Shown: positions 25,823-34,541, counted from the stretch's first letter. The stretch: DNA of 64,000 nucleotides from Alistipes sp. (GCA_017531305.1 JAFXLG010000025.1:1-64000), one strand, 5' to 3'. Made by a program: numbers and translations. The notes: a model not told the origin generated them from the letters alone.

Positions 25823-26422
25823 ATGAAGAAGATATTATTTATCCTTGCCTTTTGTTTTGTGTTTGGCGCAGGCTCTGCTCAGGCTCAGAATTGGCTGGAT
25901 GCACTAAAGAGTGTTGCGACTACAGCGATTGATAAGGTAACGGGCGGACAGCTTACTGCTAAAAGTATTATCGGAACATGGAAATATGTTCAGCCTGGTG
26001 TGAAACTCTCATCGAGCGATGCACTATCGGAATTGGCGGCATCGGCAGCTACTTCTACCCTACAGACAAAGATGGCTACATATTATGAAATGGTTGGTAT
26101 CAAAGCTGGGGCTTGTAGTTTTACGTTGAATGAGGATAGTACATTTACCTCTACGTTTGGTAAAAAGAGTTTTGGCGGAACATATACCTTCGATCCCAAG
26201 ACCAATCAGCTGATGCTCAAATATGATTCGCAATTGATAAATTGGGGCTCAATACCTGCCTACGCCTATATCAACGGGCAGAATATGCAGATTGTCTTCC
26301 CGATTGATAAATTGGTTGGGGTGTTGACTACGCTTGGCTCTAATGTGGGTGCATTGTCAACCATCACAGATTTGATCAAAAAGTATGATAGTGTAAAAAT
26401 TGGTTTTGAGTTTGCAAAATAA
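25823..26422 (+). CDS. DUF4923-like secreted lipocalin-type protein, copy 1
   Basis: This 199-residue protein has a Sec signal peptide ending near AQAQN. The mature part starts with an amphipathic segment, then a lipocalin-like beta domain: IIGTWKYVQPGVKLSS, FTLNEDSTFTSTFG and FGGTYTFDPKTNQL. These patterns fit DUF4923 proteins of Bacteroidetes, whose function is unknown. A related gene follows after 11 bp, so this is a tandem paralogue pair at the end of the manC-nadE run. Confidence 0.7.
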   Translation: MKKILFILAFCFVFGAGSAQAQNWLDALKSVATTAIDKVTGGQLTAKSIIGTWKYVQPGVKLSSSDALSELAASAATSTLQTKMATYYEMVGIKAGACSFTLNEDSTFTSTFGKKSFGGTYTFDPKTNQLMLKYDSQLINWGSIPAYAYINGQNMQIVFPIDKLVGVLTTLGSNVGALSTITDLIKKYDSVKIGFEFAK

Positions 26423-26433
26423 AATTGAACGGT

Positions 26434-27057
26434 ATGAAGAAACTATTTTTTGTCGTTGTGCTCTTTTTTGCAACATTTTCCTTGCACCAGACTCATGCTC
26501 AGTCGTTGACAGATTTGTTTAATGGATTGAGCAAACTCTTAGGCTCTACGCAAGAGAGTCAGAAGCAGGTTGTAAAACCTGTTTATCCTTCATCGGCGGA
26601 GTTGTTGGGTACTTGGGTATATAGCTCGCCAGAAATGATCTATACGGGCAATGATACATTGGCTTCCATTGCTGTCTCATCGGTCAAAGGTCAGATCCCT
26701 GCATTGGCAAATAAGTTTGGTATCGTGCCAGGGACAATCAATGCAGATGTTACCAAGAAGTCGATTAAAGCGTGGCGTGGTGAGCAGAAATCCACTGCGA
26801 GCTATACCTATATTCCATCTACAGGACAAGCCATTATAACAGGTAAATTTAATGATCAGAAGGTGATTCTCACTGGCACGGTGGAGGTTGTTAATGGTGG
26901 TGATTTGAGAATTCTCTTCAAGGCTAAGGAGCTGATGACCATAGTGTCGCAGACCTCTACTTTTAAGGAGAATACTTCGCTTCAGATGATCAAGGAGGTG
27001 ATTGATAGTTATCCTGGTATCCAAGTTGGTGCTGTGGTTAAAAGAGTCGCCAAATAA
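26434..27057 (+). CDS. DUF4923-like secreted lipocalin-type protein, copy 2
   Basis: This is a 207-residue paralogue of the preceding protein. A frame opens at TTG 26425, but ATG 26434 directly precedes a normal signal peptide (MKKLFFVVVLFFATFSLH, ending near HAQS). The conserved part includes ELLGTWVYSSPEMIY, ASYTYIPSTGQAII and ILTGTVEVVNGG. The function is unknown. A strong terminator ends the operon just after it. Confidence 0.7.
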   Translation: MKKLFFVVVLFFATFSLHQTHAQSLTDLFNGLSKLLGSTQESQKQVVKPVYPSSAELLGTWVYSSPEMIYTGNDTLASIAVSSVKGQIPALANKFGIVPGTINADVTKKSIKAWRGEQKSTASYTYIPSTGQAIITGKFNDQKVILTGTVEVVNGGDLRILFKAKELMTIVSQTSTFKENTSLQMIKEVIDSYPGIQVGAVVKRVAK

Positions 27058-27075
27058 CTGTTATAGATATAAACT

Positions 27076-27111
27076 AAAAATGGATGCACCTCTCAAGATG
27101 CATCCATTTTT
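27076..27111. terminator. Bidirectional terminator, DUF4923 pair and manA
   Basis: The perfect arms AAAAATGGATGCA and TGCATCCATTTTT give a hairpin with T runs on both strands between convergent genes. Confidence 0.92.
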
Positions 27112-27131
27112 AATTATTTGGGCTTCAACCC

Positions 27132-28121
27132 TTACTTAATATATACCTCAAGTAATGTTGCCTTGCCACTAAGTTCTACAGAGTCTGCTTCGGCAGGAAT
27201 CATTACCAATTCGTATGGCTTGAGAGTCTCGCTATGCTCACACATCTTAACTGTTGCCTCGCCTTCGGTGCAGATGTAAAGCACGAATGAATCGAGCGAT
27301 GCGTAATCAAACTCCTTTGCACCATCCAGACTGATCACGTTGGTGGTAAAATATGGGCAATCAACGAGCTTTACAGCTTGATTCTGCTTAGTCTCGTATT
27401 GCATATGGCATGAGAGTCCGTCACGCGAAAAATCTATCGCATCCACCGCCAATGCAGTATGCAACTCTCTGGAATTGCCATTTTCGTCCACTCTGTTCCA
27501 GTCATATAGGCGGTAGGTGACATCCGAAGTCTGCTGAATCTCCACTACCTTAATGCCCTTGCCGAGTGCGTGTACGGTACCAGCAGGGATAAAGAAGGTG
27601 TCGCCCTTTTTGACCTCCACGCGATTCAGAATCTCTGGCAGACGATCCTCGTTGAGAGCCTTGATATACTCTTCGCGAGTGATCGAAGTATTCTTGAATC
27701 CAATATAGAGAGCAGCTCCCTCATCGCAATCCGATACATACCACATCTCGGTTTTGCCGTATGAGTTGTGACGCTCGGCTGCAAGTTCATCATCGGGGTG
27801 TACCTGAACGGATAATACATCGTTACAATCCAAACTCTTGATCAAAAGCGGGAATGTAAGTCCATATTTGTCGTAGATCTTGTCGCCAATCAGGTTGCCC
27901 ATATATACCTCGATTATCTCTTCGATGTTGTTATTCTTAAGATAGCCGTTCGATACTTTAGACTCGTCACCCTCTACTGCCGAAAGTTCCCAACTCTCGC
28001 CATATACCTTCTCTGGGTTAATCTTCACACCTTTGGCTACAGATTTAACCTTCGCCAAAAACTCTTTTCCTCCCCACAAACGCTCCTTGAGGCGTGGCGT
28101 AAATTTTATAGGATATAACAT
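27132..28121 (-). CDS. manA: Mannose-6-phosphate isomerase, class I
   Basis: This 329-residue zinc cupin interconverts fructose 6-phosphate and mannose 6-phosphate. The metal and substrate motifs are visible: LSVQVHPDDELAAERH, GKTEMWYV, KKGDTFFIPAGTVHALGKGI and EIQQTSDVTYRLYDW. The short (Firmicutes/Bacteroidetes) form matches the length. It lies 21 bp downstream of the cysteate synthase gene on the same strand. It supplies mannose phosphate for manC. Confidence 0.94.
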   Translation of the reverse strand: MLYPIKFTPRLKERLWGGKEFLAKVKSVAKGVKINPEKVYGESWELSAVEGDESKVSNGYLKNNNIEEIIEVYMGNLIGDKIYDKYGLTFPLLIKSLDCNDVLSVQVHPDDELAAERHNSYGKTEMWYVSDCDEGAALYIGFKNTSITREEYIKALNEDRLPEILNRVEVKKGDTFFIPAGTVHALGKGIKVVEIQQTSDVTYRLYDWNRVDENGNSRELHTALAVDAIDFSRDGLSCHMQYETKQNQAVKLVDCPYFTTNVISLDGAKEFDYASLDSFVLYICTEGEATVKMCEHSETLKPYELVMIPAEADSVELSGKATLLEVYIK

Positions 28122-28142
28122 AACTAAAATGCCCGTTTTAAC

Positions 28143-29444
28143 CTACTGCTCGTTTGCAAACAAAGCCTCTACACACTCGATAACCTCTTCTGCCTCGACA
28201 TCCAATGGGAAAACCTTGCTTGGCTCCAATGTGTAGATCTCATGCTCAGACTTGAATCGCTCCTCGCCAGCACCTGTGATGTTGAGCATCACGATAGCCT
28301 CAGGGTCGATCTTGCCATCCTGTGCAGCCTTGATCAATGTTGCAGTCGCAACAGCTGCCGCAGGGTGAATATCTACGCCCTCCAACTCCTCAAAGAGCTT
28401 GGCTGCCTTGCGAGCCTGCGCGTTTGTTGCAACGAGGATCTCTCCATCGGTAGCCTTCAAAGCATCGTACAAACCGCCCTTGATTCCGTAAGGTGGCTTG
28501 CGGTTAGAGAGAACCTTCGCGTCAATGATCATCACATCGCGGCGAGCCTTGTCGGCATCGTAAGGCAACATCGCGCGAGAATCGGCACGCCAAGCATCGT
28601 ACATTGGTACAAATGGCGCATTCTGCGATACCATCAACTTCATAGTCTTGTCGCCGTATGAGCCATCCTCTACAAGGCGCATATTTGCTTCCCATGCGGC
28701 GATAGCACCTGTACCGCTACCAACTGCCTGGAAATAGTAATCTGGAATCTGACCGATTGTAGTTACTGCCGAAAGTACGGTTGTCGCCATACCATCGCGG
28801 CGAGCCACATTCTTGGCACCACCCTCGGCGAAGAATTTGTCAGACTTGAGTGCCAAGTCGCTCAAATGGATAGCATCGAAGTAGTCGCCACCCTTCTCGC
28901 AGCAGATCAACTTTACGCATGGGTTGATTGGCTTCTCAAACCACATAGCCGAGAGATTGTCGGCAGGTACAGAGAGCAAGAGTGGAATGTTGTTCTCGGA
29001 GCAAACCTTAGCAAATGCGCGAGCAGTATTTCCTGCCGATGCAACTACCAAAACTCGCTTCTCATCGGGTGACATACGACCGCATACGCTGTAAGCCTCA
29101 GTCTCCTTGAAAGAGCCTGTGGTCATCTTTGCGCCATGCTTTGGTGAGTAACCGTTCAGCGTGATGTAGAGGTTTTTGAGTCCCAAATGCTTCGCCAAAG
29201 CCTCACTCTTGTAGGTCACAGGCGCAGCCGAGCCCTTCAAAAGGCGGCTAACGGGCAACCAATCGCAGAAGGTGTAGAAACCGTAGTCGCTACCCTTGAG
29301 CTGCAATTTCTTGTTTTTGTAGATAGCGCGCACCAACGAAGGCTCTTCGCACTCTTTGTCTTCGAGTACCCAACCTGTGTCCTCGAACTCATGCTCTGTG
29401 GCTACACACTTTAGGGTGTACTCTGTTGCTTTAAAATTCTCCAT
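28143..29444 (-). CDS. Cysteate synthase (PLP enzyme, threonine synthase fold)
   Basis: I take ATG 29444 as the start, giving 433 residues. The frame reaches 29480 through a non-conserved leader. The sequence follows the archaeal cysteate synthase pattern closely: TYKSEALAKHLGLKNLYI, TGSFKETEAYSV with the PLP Lys, VASAGNTARAFA (phosphate loop), GGAKNVARRDGM, YYFQAVGSGTGAIAAWEA, PFVPMYDAW and NRKPPYGIKGGLYDAL. That enzyme makes L-cysteate from O-phosphoserine and sulfite. In Bacteroidetes such as Alistipes and Odoribacter, cysteate is the head group of sulfonolipids (established knowledge). Ordinary threonine synthase is the main alternative, and I consider it less likely. Confidence 0.82.
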   Translation of the reverse strand: MENFKATEYTLKCVATEHEFEDTGWVLEDKECEEPSLVRAIYKNKKLQLKGSDYGFYTFCDWLPVSRLLKGSAAPVTYKSEALAKHLGLKNLYITLNGYSPKHGAKMTTGSFKETEAYSVCGRMSPDEKRVLVVASAGNTARAFAKVCSENNIPLLLSVPADNLSAMWFEKPINPCVKLICCEKGGDYFDAIHLSDLALKSDKFFAEGGAKNVARRDGMATTVLSAVTTIGQIPDYYFQAVGSGTGAIAAWEANMRLVEDGSYGDKTMKLMVSQNAPFVPMYDAWRADSRAMLPYDADKARRDVMIIDAKVLSNRKPPYGIKGGLYDALKATDGEILVATNAQARKAAKLFEELEGVDIHPAAAVATATLIKAAQDGKIDPEAIVMLNITGAGEERFKSEHEIYTLEPSKVFPLDVEAEEVIECVEALFANEQ

Positions 29445-29477
29445 TTTATATTTAGTGTTATTTTGTTTTCCGATTCG

Positions 29478-29485
29478 CAAAAATA
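29478..29485 (-). promoter_or_regulatory. -7 promoter element for the cysteate synthase-manA unit
   Basis: The minus strand reads TATTTTTG, matching TAnnTTTG, 33 bp upstream of the preferred ATG. It also argues that the longer reading frame from 29480 is not the true start. Confidence 0.5.
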
Positions 29486-29529
29486 CTAATTTTAAATCGA
29501 TTTTGTGGCGTGAATAGGCTAAAAAATCG

Positions 29530-29537
29530 TATATTTG
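29530..29537 (+). promoter_or_regulatory. -7 promoter element for the TIR-WG gene
   Basis: TATATTTG matches the consensus and lies 23 bp before ATG 29561. It rules out the upstream start of the reading frame at 29510. No clear -33 element was seen. Confidence 0.5.
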
Positions 29538-29560
29538 TAAAAATTACTGCTTTCGACAAT

Positions 29561-31414
29561 ATGCCACAAGAAAAATACGATATTTTTATCAGCTACTCGC
29601 GTAAGGATACCGCTATCGCTGACCAGATCTGCGCAGCACTCGACAGCGTAGGTATTACCTATTTTATCGACCGTCAGGGTATAGGTGGCGGATTTGAGTT
29701 TCCTGCTGTATTGGCTGAGAATATTGTTAATTCAAAACTATTCTTGCTCTTGGCGAGTGAGAACTCATATGAGTCAAAGTTCACAATGAGCGAGATTATT
29801 TTCGCGTTTAACAAGAAACCAAAAAATGCGATATTGCCTTATATTATTGATAATTCCACACTCCCTATGAGTTTAGAGTTTGTCTTTGCTGGTATCAATT
29901 GGCGCAATATGCTGGATCATCCTATTGATTCAGCGCTTGTCGATGATCTATTGAAGATGTTGGGGCGCGAGCGCACTGAAATATATAAATTAAGTTTGCC
30001 AGATGAGGAGTTTGAAGCGGTTGAAGAGAATAATGAATATGGCTTTAAGCTAAGATCTTCTGGAGAAATTGTCATTTCTCCGAAGTATAATAGTGCTGGC
30101 GAGTTCTGCGAGGGCTTGGCACCTGTTAAATTAAATGGAAAATGGGGATTTATAGATAAAATGGACAAAGAGATTATTACTTTTAAATATGATGATGCAT
30201 ATTCTTTCAGCGAAGGGTTGGCTGAGATTAAATTAAATGGTAAGTGGGGGTTTATAGATAAAACAGGTGAAGAGGTTATTTCTTTGAAGTATGATTATAC
30301 AAGTTTTTTTAGCGAAGGTTTGGCTCTTGTTCAATCAAATAATAAATATGGTTTTATAGATAAAACGGGTAAGGAGATTGTTCCTTTAAAGTATGATTGG
30401 GCCTCGGATTTTAGTACAGGCTTAGCGAGAGTTGAATTAAATGGTAAATATGGTTTTGTTGATGAAAATGGTAAGGAGGTTATTTCTTTGAAGTATGATT
30501 GGGCAGATGAGTTTAGTGAAGGTTTATCAAAGGTTGAATTAAGTGATAAATATGGTTTTATAGATAAAACGGGTAAAGTAATTATTCCTTGCGAATATGG
30601 TTGGGCAAAATCTTTCAGTGAAGGGTTGGCGTGTGTGAGTTATGATGGCATACTTGGACCTTATGGTTTTATAGATAAAGTAGGTAAGAAAATTATTCCT
30701 TTTGTATATGATGATGCGGACTCTTTTAGCGAAGGCAAAGCAAAAGTTGAATTAAATGGCAGATACTTTTGTATAGATAAAACAGGTAAAGAATTTTATA
30801 ATGACGCATATCTTTTAAGCCTGCCCGATGATGAATTTGAAGAGTTTGAAGAGATTGGTATGTACGGTTTTAGACTAAAATCTACTAGCGATATAGTTAT
30901 TTCTATTAAGTATAATTCTGTTAGGGGCTTTTGTGAAGGCTTAGCAAGGGTTGAAATTAATGGTAAATATGGTTTTATAGATAAAACAGGTAGGGAGATA
31001 ATTCCTTTGGTGTATAGTATGGCCGGCGATTTTAATCAAGGTTTATCCAGAACTTATTTAAATGGCAAATGGGGATTTGTTGATAAGATGGGTAAAGAGA
31101 TTATTCCTTTTAAGTATGAGGCGGTAGGTTATTTCAGTGAAGGATTGGCTCCTGTTAATTTAGATTGCACATGGGGATTTGTAGATAAAACAGGTAAAGA
31201 GATTATTCCTTTTAAGTATGATGATGCGGAGCCTTTTAGTGAAGGCTTAGCGAGGGTTCGAATAGGTAATAATTTCGGTTTTATAGATAGGTCTGGCGAA
31301 TGGGGTATTCCACTAAGATATGAAGATGCGTATTCTTTCTCTGGTGGGAAGGCAAAAGTTTATTCACATGGTGAATGGTTCTATATTGATAGAATTGGTA
31401 ATCGTGTACGCTAA
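29561..31414 (+). CDS. TIR-domain protein with WG (KWG) beta repeats
   Basis: This 617-residue protein has no signal peptide. Residues 1-135 are a TIR_2 domain: YDIFISYSRKD, then LFLLLASENSYESKF and MSEIIFAF, where E78 occupies the place of the catalytic Glu in NAD-cleaving TIR domains. The rest is about 14 WG repeats of about 34 residues (KYGFIDKTGKEIIP then KYDxAxxFSEGLAxV). They fall into two blocks, each opening with LSLPDxEFE (residues 144 and 419), which points to an internal duplication. Bacterial TIR domains serve as NADase effectors in anti-phage systems, as signalling-molecule makers or as adaptors. WG repeats probably bind a ligand or partner. The gene stands alone, with no recognisable second defence gene next to it. 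Its role is therefore inferred. Confidence 0.85.
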   Translation: MPQEKYDIFISYSRKDTAIADQICAALDSVGITYFIDRQGIGGGFEFPAVLAENIVNSKLFLLLASENSYESKFTMSEIIFAFNKKPKNAILPYIIDNSTLPMSLEFVFAGINWRNMLDHPIDSALVDDLLKMLGRERTEIYKLSLPDEEFEAVEENNEYGFKLRSSGEIVISPKYNSAGEFCEGLAPVKLNGKWGFIDKMDKEIITFKYDDAYSFSEGLAEIKLNGKWGFIDKTGEEVISLKYDYTSFFSEGLALVQSNNKYGFIDKTGKEIVPLKYDWASDFSTGLARVELNGKYGFVDENGKEVISLKYDWADEFSEGLSKVELSDKYGFIDKTGKVIIPCEYGWAKSFSEGLACVSYDGILGPYGFIDKVGKKIIPFVYDDADSFSEGKAKVELNGRYFCIDKTGKEFYNDAYLLSLPDDEFEEFEEIGMYGFRLKSTSDIVISIKYNSVRGFCEGLARVEINGKYGFIDKTGREIIPLVYSMAGDFNQGLSRTYLNGKWGFVDKMGKEIIPFKYEAVGYFSEGLAPVNLDCTWGFVDKTGKEIIPFKYDDAEPFSEGLARVRIGNNFGFIDRSGEWGIPLRYEDAYSFSGGKAKVYSHGEWFYIDRIGNRVR

Positions 31415-31425
31415 TGATTCCCGTT

Positions 31426-31459
31426 ACTTCACCAAAGCCTATGGGCTTAGGAGTGAAGT
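31426..31459 (+). terminator. Possible terminator after the TIR-WG gene
   Basis: The arms ACTTCAC and GTGAAGT enclose a second stem AAGCC/GGCTT with an asymmetric internal loop. The T run after it is weak. Confidence 0.35.
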
Positions 31460-31550
31460 TTCTAATAGAAATATGTTGTTCTGAGATGTCAATCTTCGAA
31501 ACTATTGGTATTTCAGTGGCATGACGTTTTGGTTTAAATTGAAAATATCA

Positions 31551-31558
31551 TATATTTG
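31551..31558 (+). promoter_or_regulatory. -7 promoter element for the SGNH hydrolase gene
   Basis: TATATTTG lies 39 bp before ATG 31598. A TTTG at 31528-31531, 19 bp upstream, fits the -33 element. Confidence 0.65.
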
Positions 31559-31597
31559 TCTTACGAAACAAATTTTCTAAACAAAATAACTAAACAA

Positions 31598-32308
31598 ATG
31601 AAACGTATTTTATTGACTTTGTCATTGTGTATGCTCACATTGGGCGCGATGGCACAGAAGAAGGATTGGGCGGCTTTTGGTCGCTACGAGAAGGCTAATA
31701 AGGAGGTGACTGTTCAGCCTACTGCCGTATTTATGGGTAACTCTATCACCGAGGGTTGGGCTAATAAGGATCCTGAGTTCTTCAAGAAGAATAACCTTGT
31801 AGGTCGTGGTATCAGTGGTCAGACATCTTCGGAGATGTTGGTTCGTTTCCGCCGCGATGTGTTGGATCACAACCCTAAGTGTGTGGTAATCATGGCTGGT
31901 ACAAACGATGTGGCTCAGAATAACGGTTATATCGCACCTGAGAATACCGTAGGTAACATCATCTCAATGTGCGAGTTGGCTCAGGCTCATGGCATTAAGG
32001 TGATCCTCTGCTCTGTTCCTCCTACATCGGTATTTGGTTGGAGACGCGATCTCTCGCCAGCACAGCCTATCCGCGATTTGAACGTGATGTTGGAGGCTTA
32101 TGCTAAGGAGGCTAAGATCTATTATCTGAACTATCACCCTGCTTTGACAGATGAGAAGGGCGGTCTTCCACCAAAGTGGTCTAACGATACTTGTCACCCA
32201 AATCTTGAGTGCTATCGTACAGTGATGGAGCCTATGGTAAGTGAGGCTTTGAATACTGTTTTGAAGCTTAAGAAGGATAAGAAGATTGTTCCAATCCCTT
32301 TTAAGTAA
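31598..32308 (+). CDS. Secreted SGNH/GDSL-family esterase or lipase
   Basis: This 236-residue protein is counted from ATG 31598. The upstream frame from a TTG overlaps the promoter. The signal peptide ends near AMAQ. SGNH blocks are visible: block I VFMGNSITEGW with the nucleophile Ser, block II GRGISGQTS (Gly), block III IMAGTNDVAQ (Asn) and block V NDTCHPNLECYRT with the Asp/His pair. Members deacetylate carbohydrates or hydrolyse lipids in the periplasm. Bacteroidetes examples often act on plant or host glycans. The substrate cannot be read from the sequence. A strong terminator follows. Confidence 0.9.
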   Translation: MKRILLTLSLCMLTLGAMAQKKDWAAFGRYEKANKEVTVQPTAVFMGNSITEGWANKDPEFFKKNNLVGRGISGQTSSEMLVRFRRDVLDHNPKCVVIMAGTNDVAQNNGYIAPENTVGNIISMCELAQAHGIKVILCSVPPTSVFGWRRDLSPAQPIRDLNVMLEAYAKEAKIYYLNYHPALTDEKGGLPPKWSNDTCHPNLECYRTVMEPMVSEALNTVLKLKKDKKIVPIPFK

Positions 32309-32327
32309 TCTTTTTAAGTGTGAAAAT

Positions 32328-32364
32328 AAAATTCCGAAGCAATGAGAACTGCTTCGGAATTTTT
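32328..32364. terminator. Bidirectional terminator, SGNH gene and pot operon
   Basis: The arms AAAATTCCGAAGCA and TGCTTCGGAATTTT flank an 8-base loop, with A/T runs on both sides, between convergent genes. Confidence 0.92.
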
Positions 32365-32390
32365 TATTGCTACGCGCCGTAGTCGTTTCG

Positions 32391-33713
32391 CTACCATCGG
32401 CGACTTCTGATTCGCATTTCGCGCTGCTTGAGCTTGCGCATGATTCCTACCACGGTTAAGACTCCGAAGCAGACCAAAATGAGGATTACCATCCAGTTGT
32501 TCAGATTGTCGCCCTTCACTCGTGCCCACATCTCCAAAAGAGCCTCTGTGCGAGGTCCGCTGTCGTGCATCATGGCACAACGCTCGATGACGCTGCGGTC
32601 GGGATACATCACAGGGTTGATTACTACGCTATCAGCCTCCTCGCCAAAGAAGTAGCTCAAGTCGTAAGCCTCCTCCTGTCCTGCCTCGATGGCTGATTCC
32701 GACATATACTCCAACACCTCAGGCGCACCGATAACGCTGACGTAGCCGATGTAATCCATGTTGCGGATGGCATTTTCGGGCTTGCACATGAAGTTGATGA
32801 AGTATGCGGCAGCTTTGGTGTTTTTGGCATATTTGGGGATTACCCAGCCGTCAAACCACACGATACTACCCTCTTTTGGTACCGTATAGTCTAACTCGAC
32901 ATCTACATCGGCAGCCTCCTCGATAGCCCAAACAGCATCGCCACTCCATGTAAGGTTCAGCAGAGCCTTCTCCTTGGTCATCATCTCCTTGCCGAAGTCT
33001 GCCTCCCAGCCTGCCACATTCTTCTTGGTCTTTTTCAGTAACGCCTCGACCTTGGCGATTGACTCGTCCGATGAATCGTACATCAAGGAGTCGATGTTGA
33101 CCTCGCCTCGCTGTATGGCGTCATAGTTGTGGTAAATCAACAATGGACTATATACATCGCGGAAGGCGTCTTTCACGAAGAGCTTGTTTTCGAATTTGGG
33201 ATTCCACAATGCGCTCCAGCTGCTGACCTCCTCTTCGGTTACATATTTTTTGTTATACAGAAAACCAGTTGTTCCCCACATATAACCCACGGCATAGTCG
33301 TGAGGGTTTTTACCGTTGCAGTCGATCTTGTCGAACACCTGCTTGATATATGGCGAGATGTTGTCGAGGTAGTTTGGCGTTGAGCCGAAATCCTTGTTTA
33401 TGGGTAGGAGCAGATCGTTGCGCATCATGCGCTCGATGATATACTCCGAAGGGCATGCCAAATCGAAATCCTCCTTGCCTCGCTCGATCTTGGCAAGCAT
33501 AATCTCGTTGATGTCGAAGAGCTGATACACAACCGTAACATCCTCTCCTGTCTCTTGTTTGTACCACTCCTCGAATTCGCCTATCAGCTCCTCGTCAATA
33601 TAGTCAGCCCAGTTATAGACCTTGAGTATTGACTTGCGGGCATCATCTCTGTTGCATCCTGTCGCAAAAGACAAGACCAAAGATGCTATTATGAGAATTA
33701 AAACTCTTTTCAT
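32391..33713 (-). CDS. potD: Spermidine/putrescine-binding lipoprotein with C-terminal membrane helix
   Basis: This 440-residue substrate-binding protein of the polyamine ABC transporter starts with a signal peptide and lipobox (ATGC, Cys20). Typical PotD features are KVYNWADYIDEELI, AMWGTTGFLYNKKY-like GYMWGTTGFLYNK, LTWSGDAVWAIEEA and GSIVWFDGWVIPK. Beyond the usual end it has a hydrophobic helix (about 407-424, WMVILILVCFGVLTVVGIM) and a strongly basic tail. It could therefore be held at the membrane at both ends, unlike soluble E. coli PotD. It is the last gene of the barrel-potABCD run. Confidence 0.92.
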   Translation of the reverse strand: MKRVLILIIASLVLSFATGCNRDDARKSILKVYNWADYIDEELIGEFEEWYKQETGEDVTVVYQLFDINEIMLAKIERGKEDFDLACPSEYIIERMMRNDLLLPINKDFGSTPNYLDNISPYIKQVFDKIDCNGKNPHDYAVGYMWGTTGFLYNKKYVTEEEVSSWSALWNPKFENKLFVKDAFRDVYSPLLIYHNYDAIQRGEVNIDSLMYDSSDESIAKVEALLKKTKKNVAGWEADFGKEMMTKEKALLNLTWSGDAVWAIEEAADVDVELDYTVPKEGSIVWFDGWVIPKYAKNTKAAAYFINFMCKPENAIRNMDYIGYVSVIGAPEVLEYMSESAIEAGQEEAYDLSYFFGEEADSVVINPVMYPDRSVIERCAMMHDSGPRTEALLEMWARVKGDNLNNWMVILILVCFGVLTVVGIMRKLKQREMRIRSRRW

Positions 33714-33740
33714 CTGCTATAAAACTTCGTTTTAAGTAGT

Positions 33741-34541
33741 TTATTGTGCATTGCTCTGTTTTTTGCTGCGAGCCGAACGTATGTTAATCACAATTAGCAA
33801 CAGCAATACCGTAGCGAAGATAATCGTAGAGAGAGGTCTAAGCTCAGGTGTAAGACCACCCTTGCGCGCATCGGCATAGATGTATGTCGAGAGAGTCTCC
33901 AGACCTTCGGTACCAATGGTGAAGATCGTAACGGCAAAATCGTCAATCGAGAGCGTGAATGCCAAGATAAAACCGCTGATCATGCCGGGCTTAATCTCTG
34001 GAATCAAAACCTTGCGCAGAGCCTGCATCGGTGTTGCTCCCAAGTCCAACGCAGCCTCGTAGATATTTGGGTTCATCTGTTGAAGACGTGGCATTACACA
34101 TAGCACTACATATGGCGTACAGAATGTGATATGTGCCAAAACTACAGTTGTATAACCCTGAGTGATACCCAAGCTGACAAAGAGCAAAAAGAGTGAGATA
34201 CCTGTAATGATATCGGGATTGAGCATTGGGATATTATTCAGCGTATTCATTATCATCTTCTTCTTGTGGTGGAGATTGAAAATTCCAATCGCTGCCACGC
34301 TACCTAAAAGTGTCGATACGGCAGCCGAGATGATGGCAATGATAAAGGTGTTCTCGATGGCGGTGAGCAACGAGTGATGCACTCCACCCGAAAAGAGCGA
34401 GGTGTAGAGTTTGGTCGAGAAACCAGTCCAGTTACCCAAAACCTTAGTCTCGGTAAACGAGAAGATGGCGATAATCAATATCGGAGCGTAGAGCATCGCC
34501 AAAAGCAACCACAGATATGTTTGAGCAAAAAACTTCTTCAT
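33741..34541 (-). CDS. potC: Polyamine ABC transporter permease PotC
   Basis: This 266-residue inner-membrane permease has about six helices and the ABC-permease EAA loop (EAALDLGATPMQALRKVLIPE) facing PotA. The N-terminal YLWLLLAMLYAPILIIAIFS and the FTLSIDDFAVTIF segment are typical of PotC. Its ATG shares one base with the TGA stop of potB, which indicates translational coupling. It works with PotB as the channel for putrescine/spermidine uptake. Confidence 0.94.
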   Translation of the reverse strand: MKKFFAQTYLWLLLAMLYAPILIIAIFSFTETKVLGNWTGFSTKLYTSLFSGGVHHSLLTAIENTFIIAIISAAVSTLLGSVAAIGIFNLHHKKKMIMNTLNNIPMLNPDIITGISLFLLFVSLGITQGYTTVVLAHITFCTPYVVLCVMPRLQQMNPNIYEAALDLGATPMQALRKVLIPEIKPGMISGFILAFTLSIDDFAVTIFTIGTEGLETLSTYIYADARKGGLTPELRPLSTIIFATVLLLLIVINIRSARSKKQSNAQ

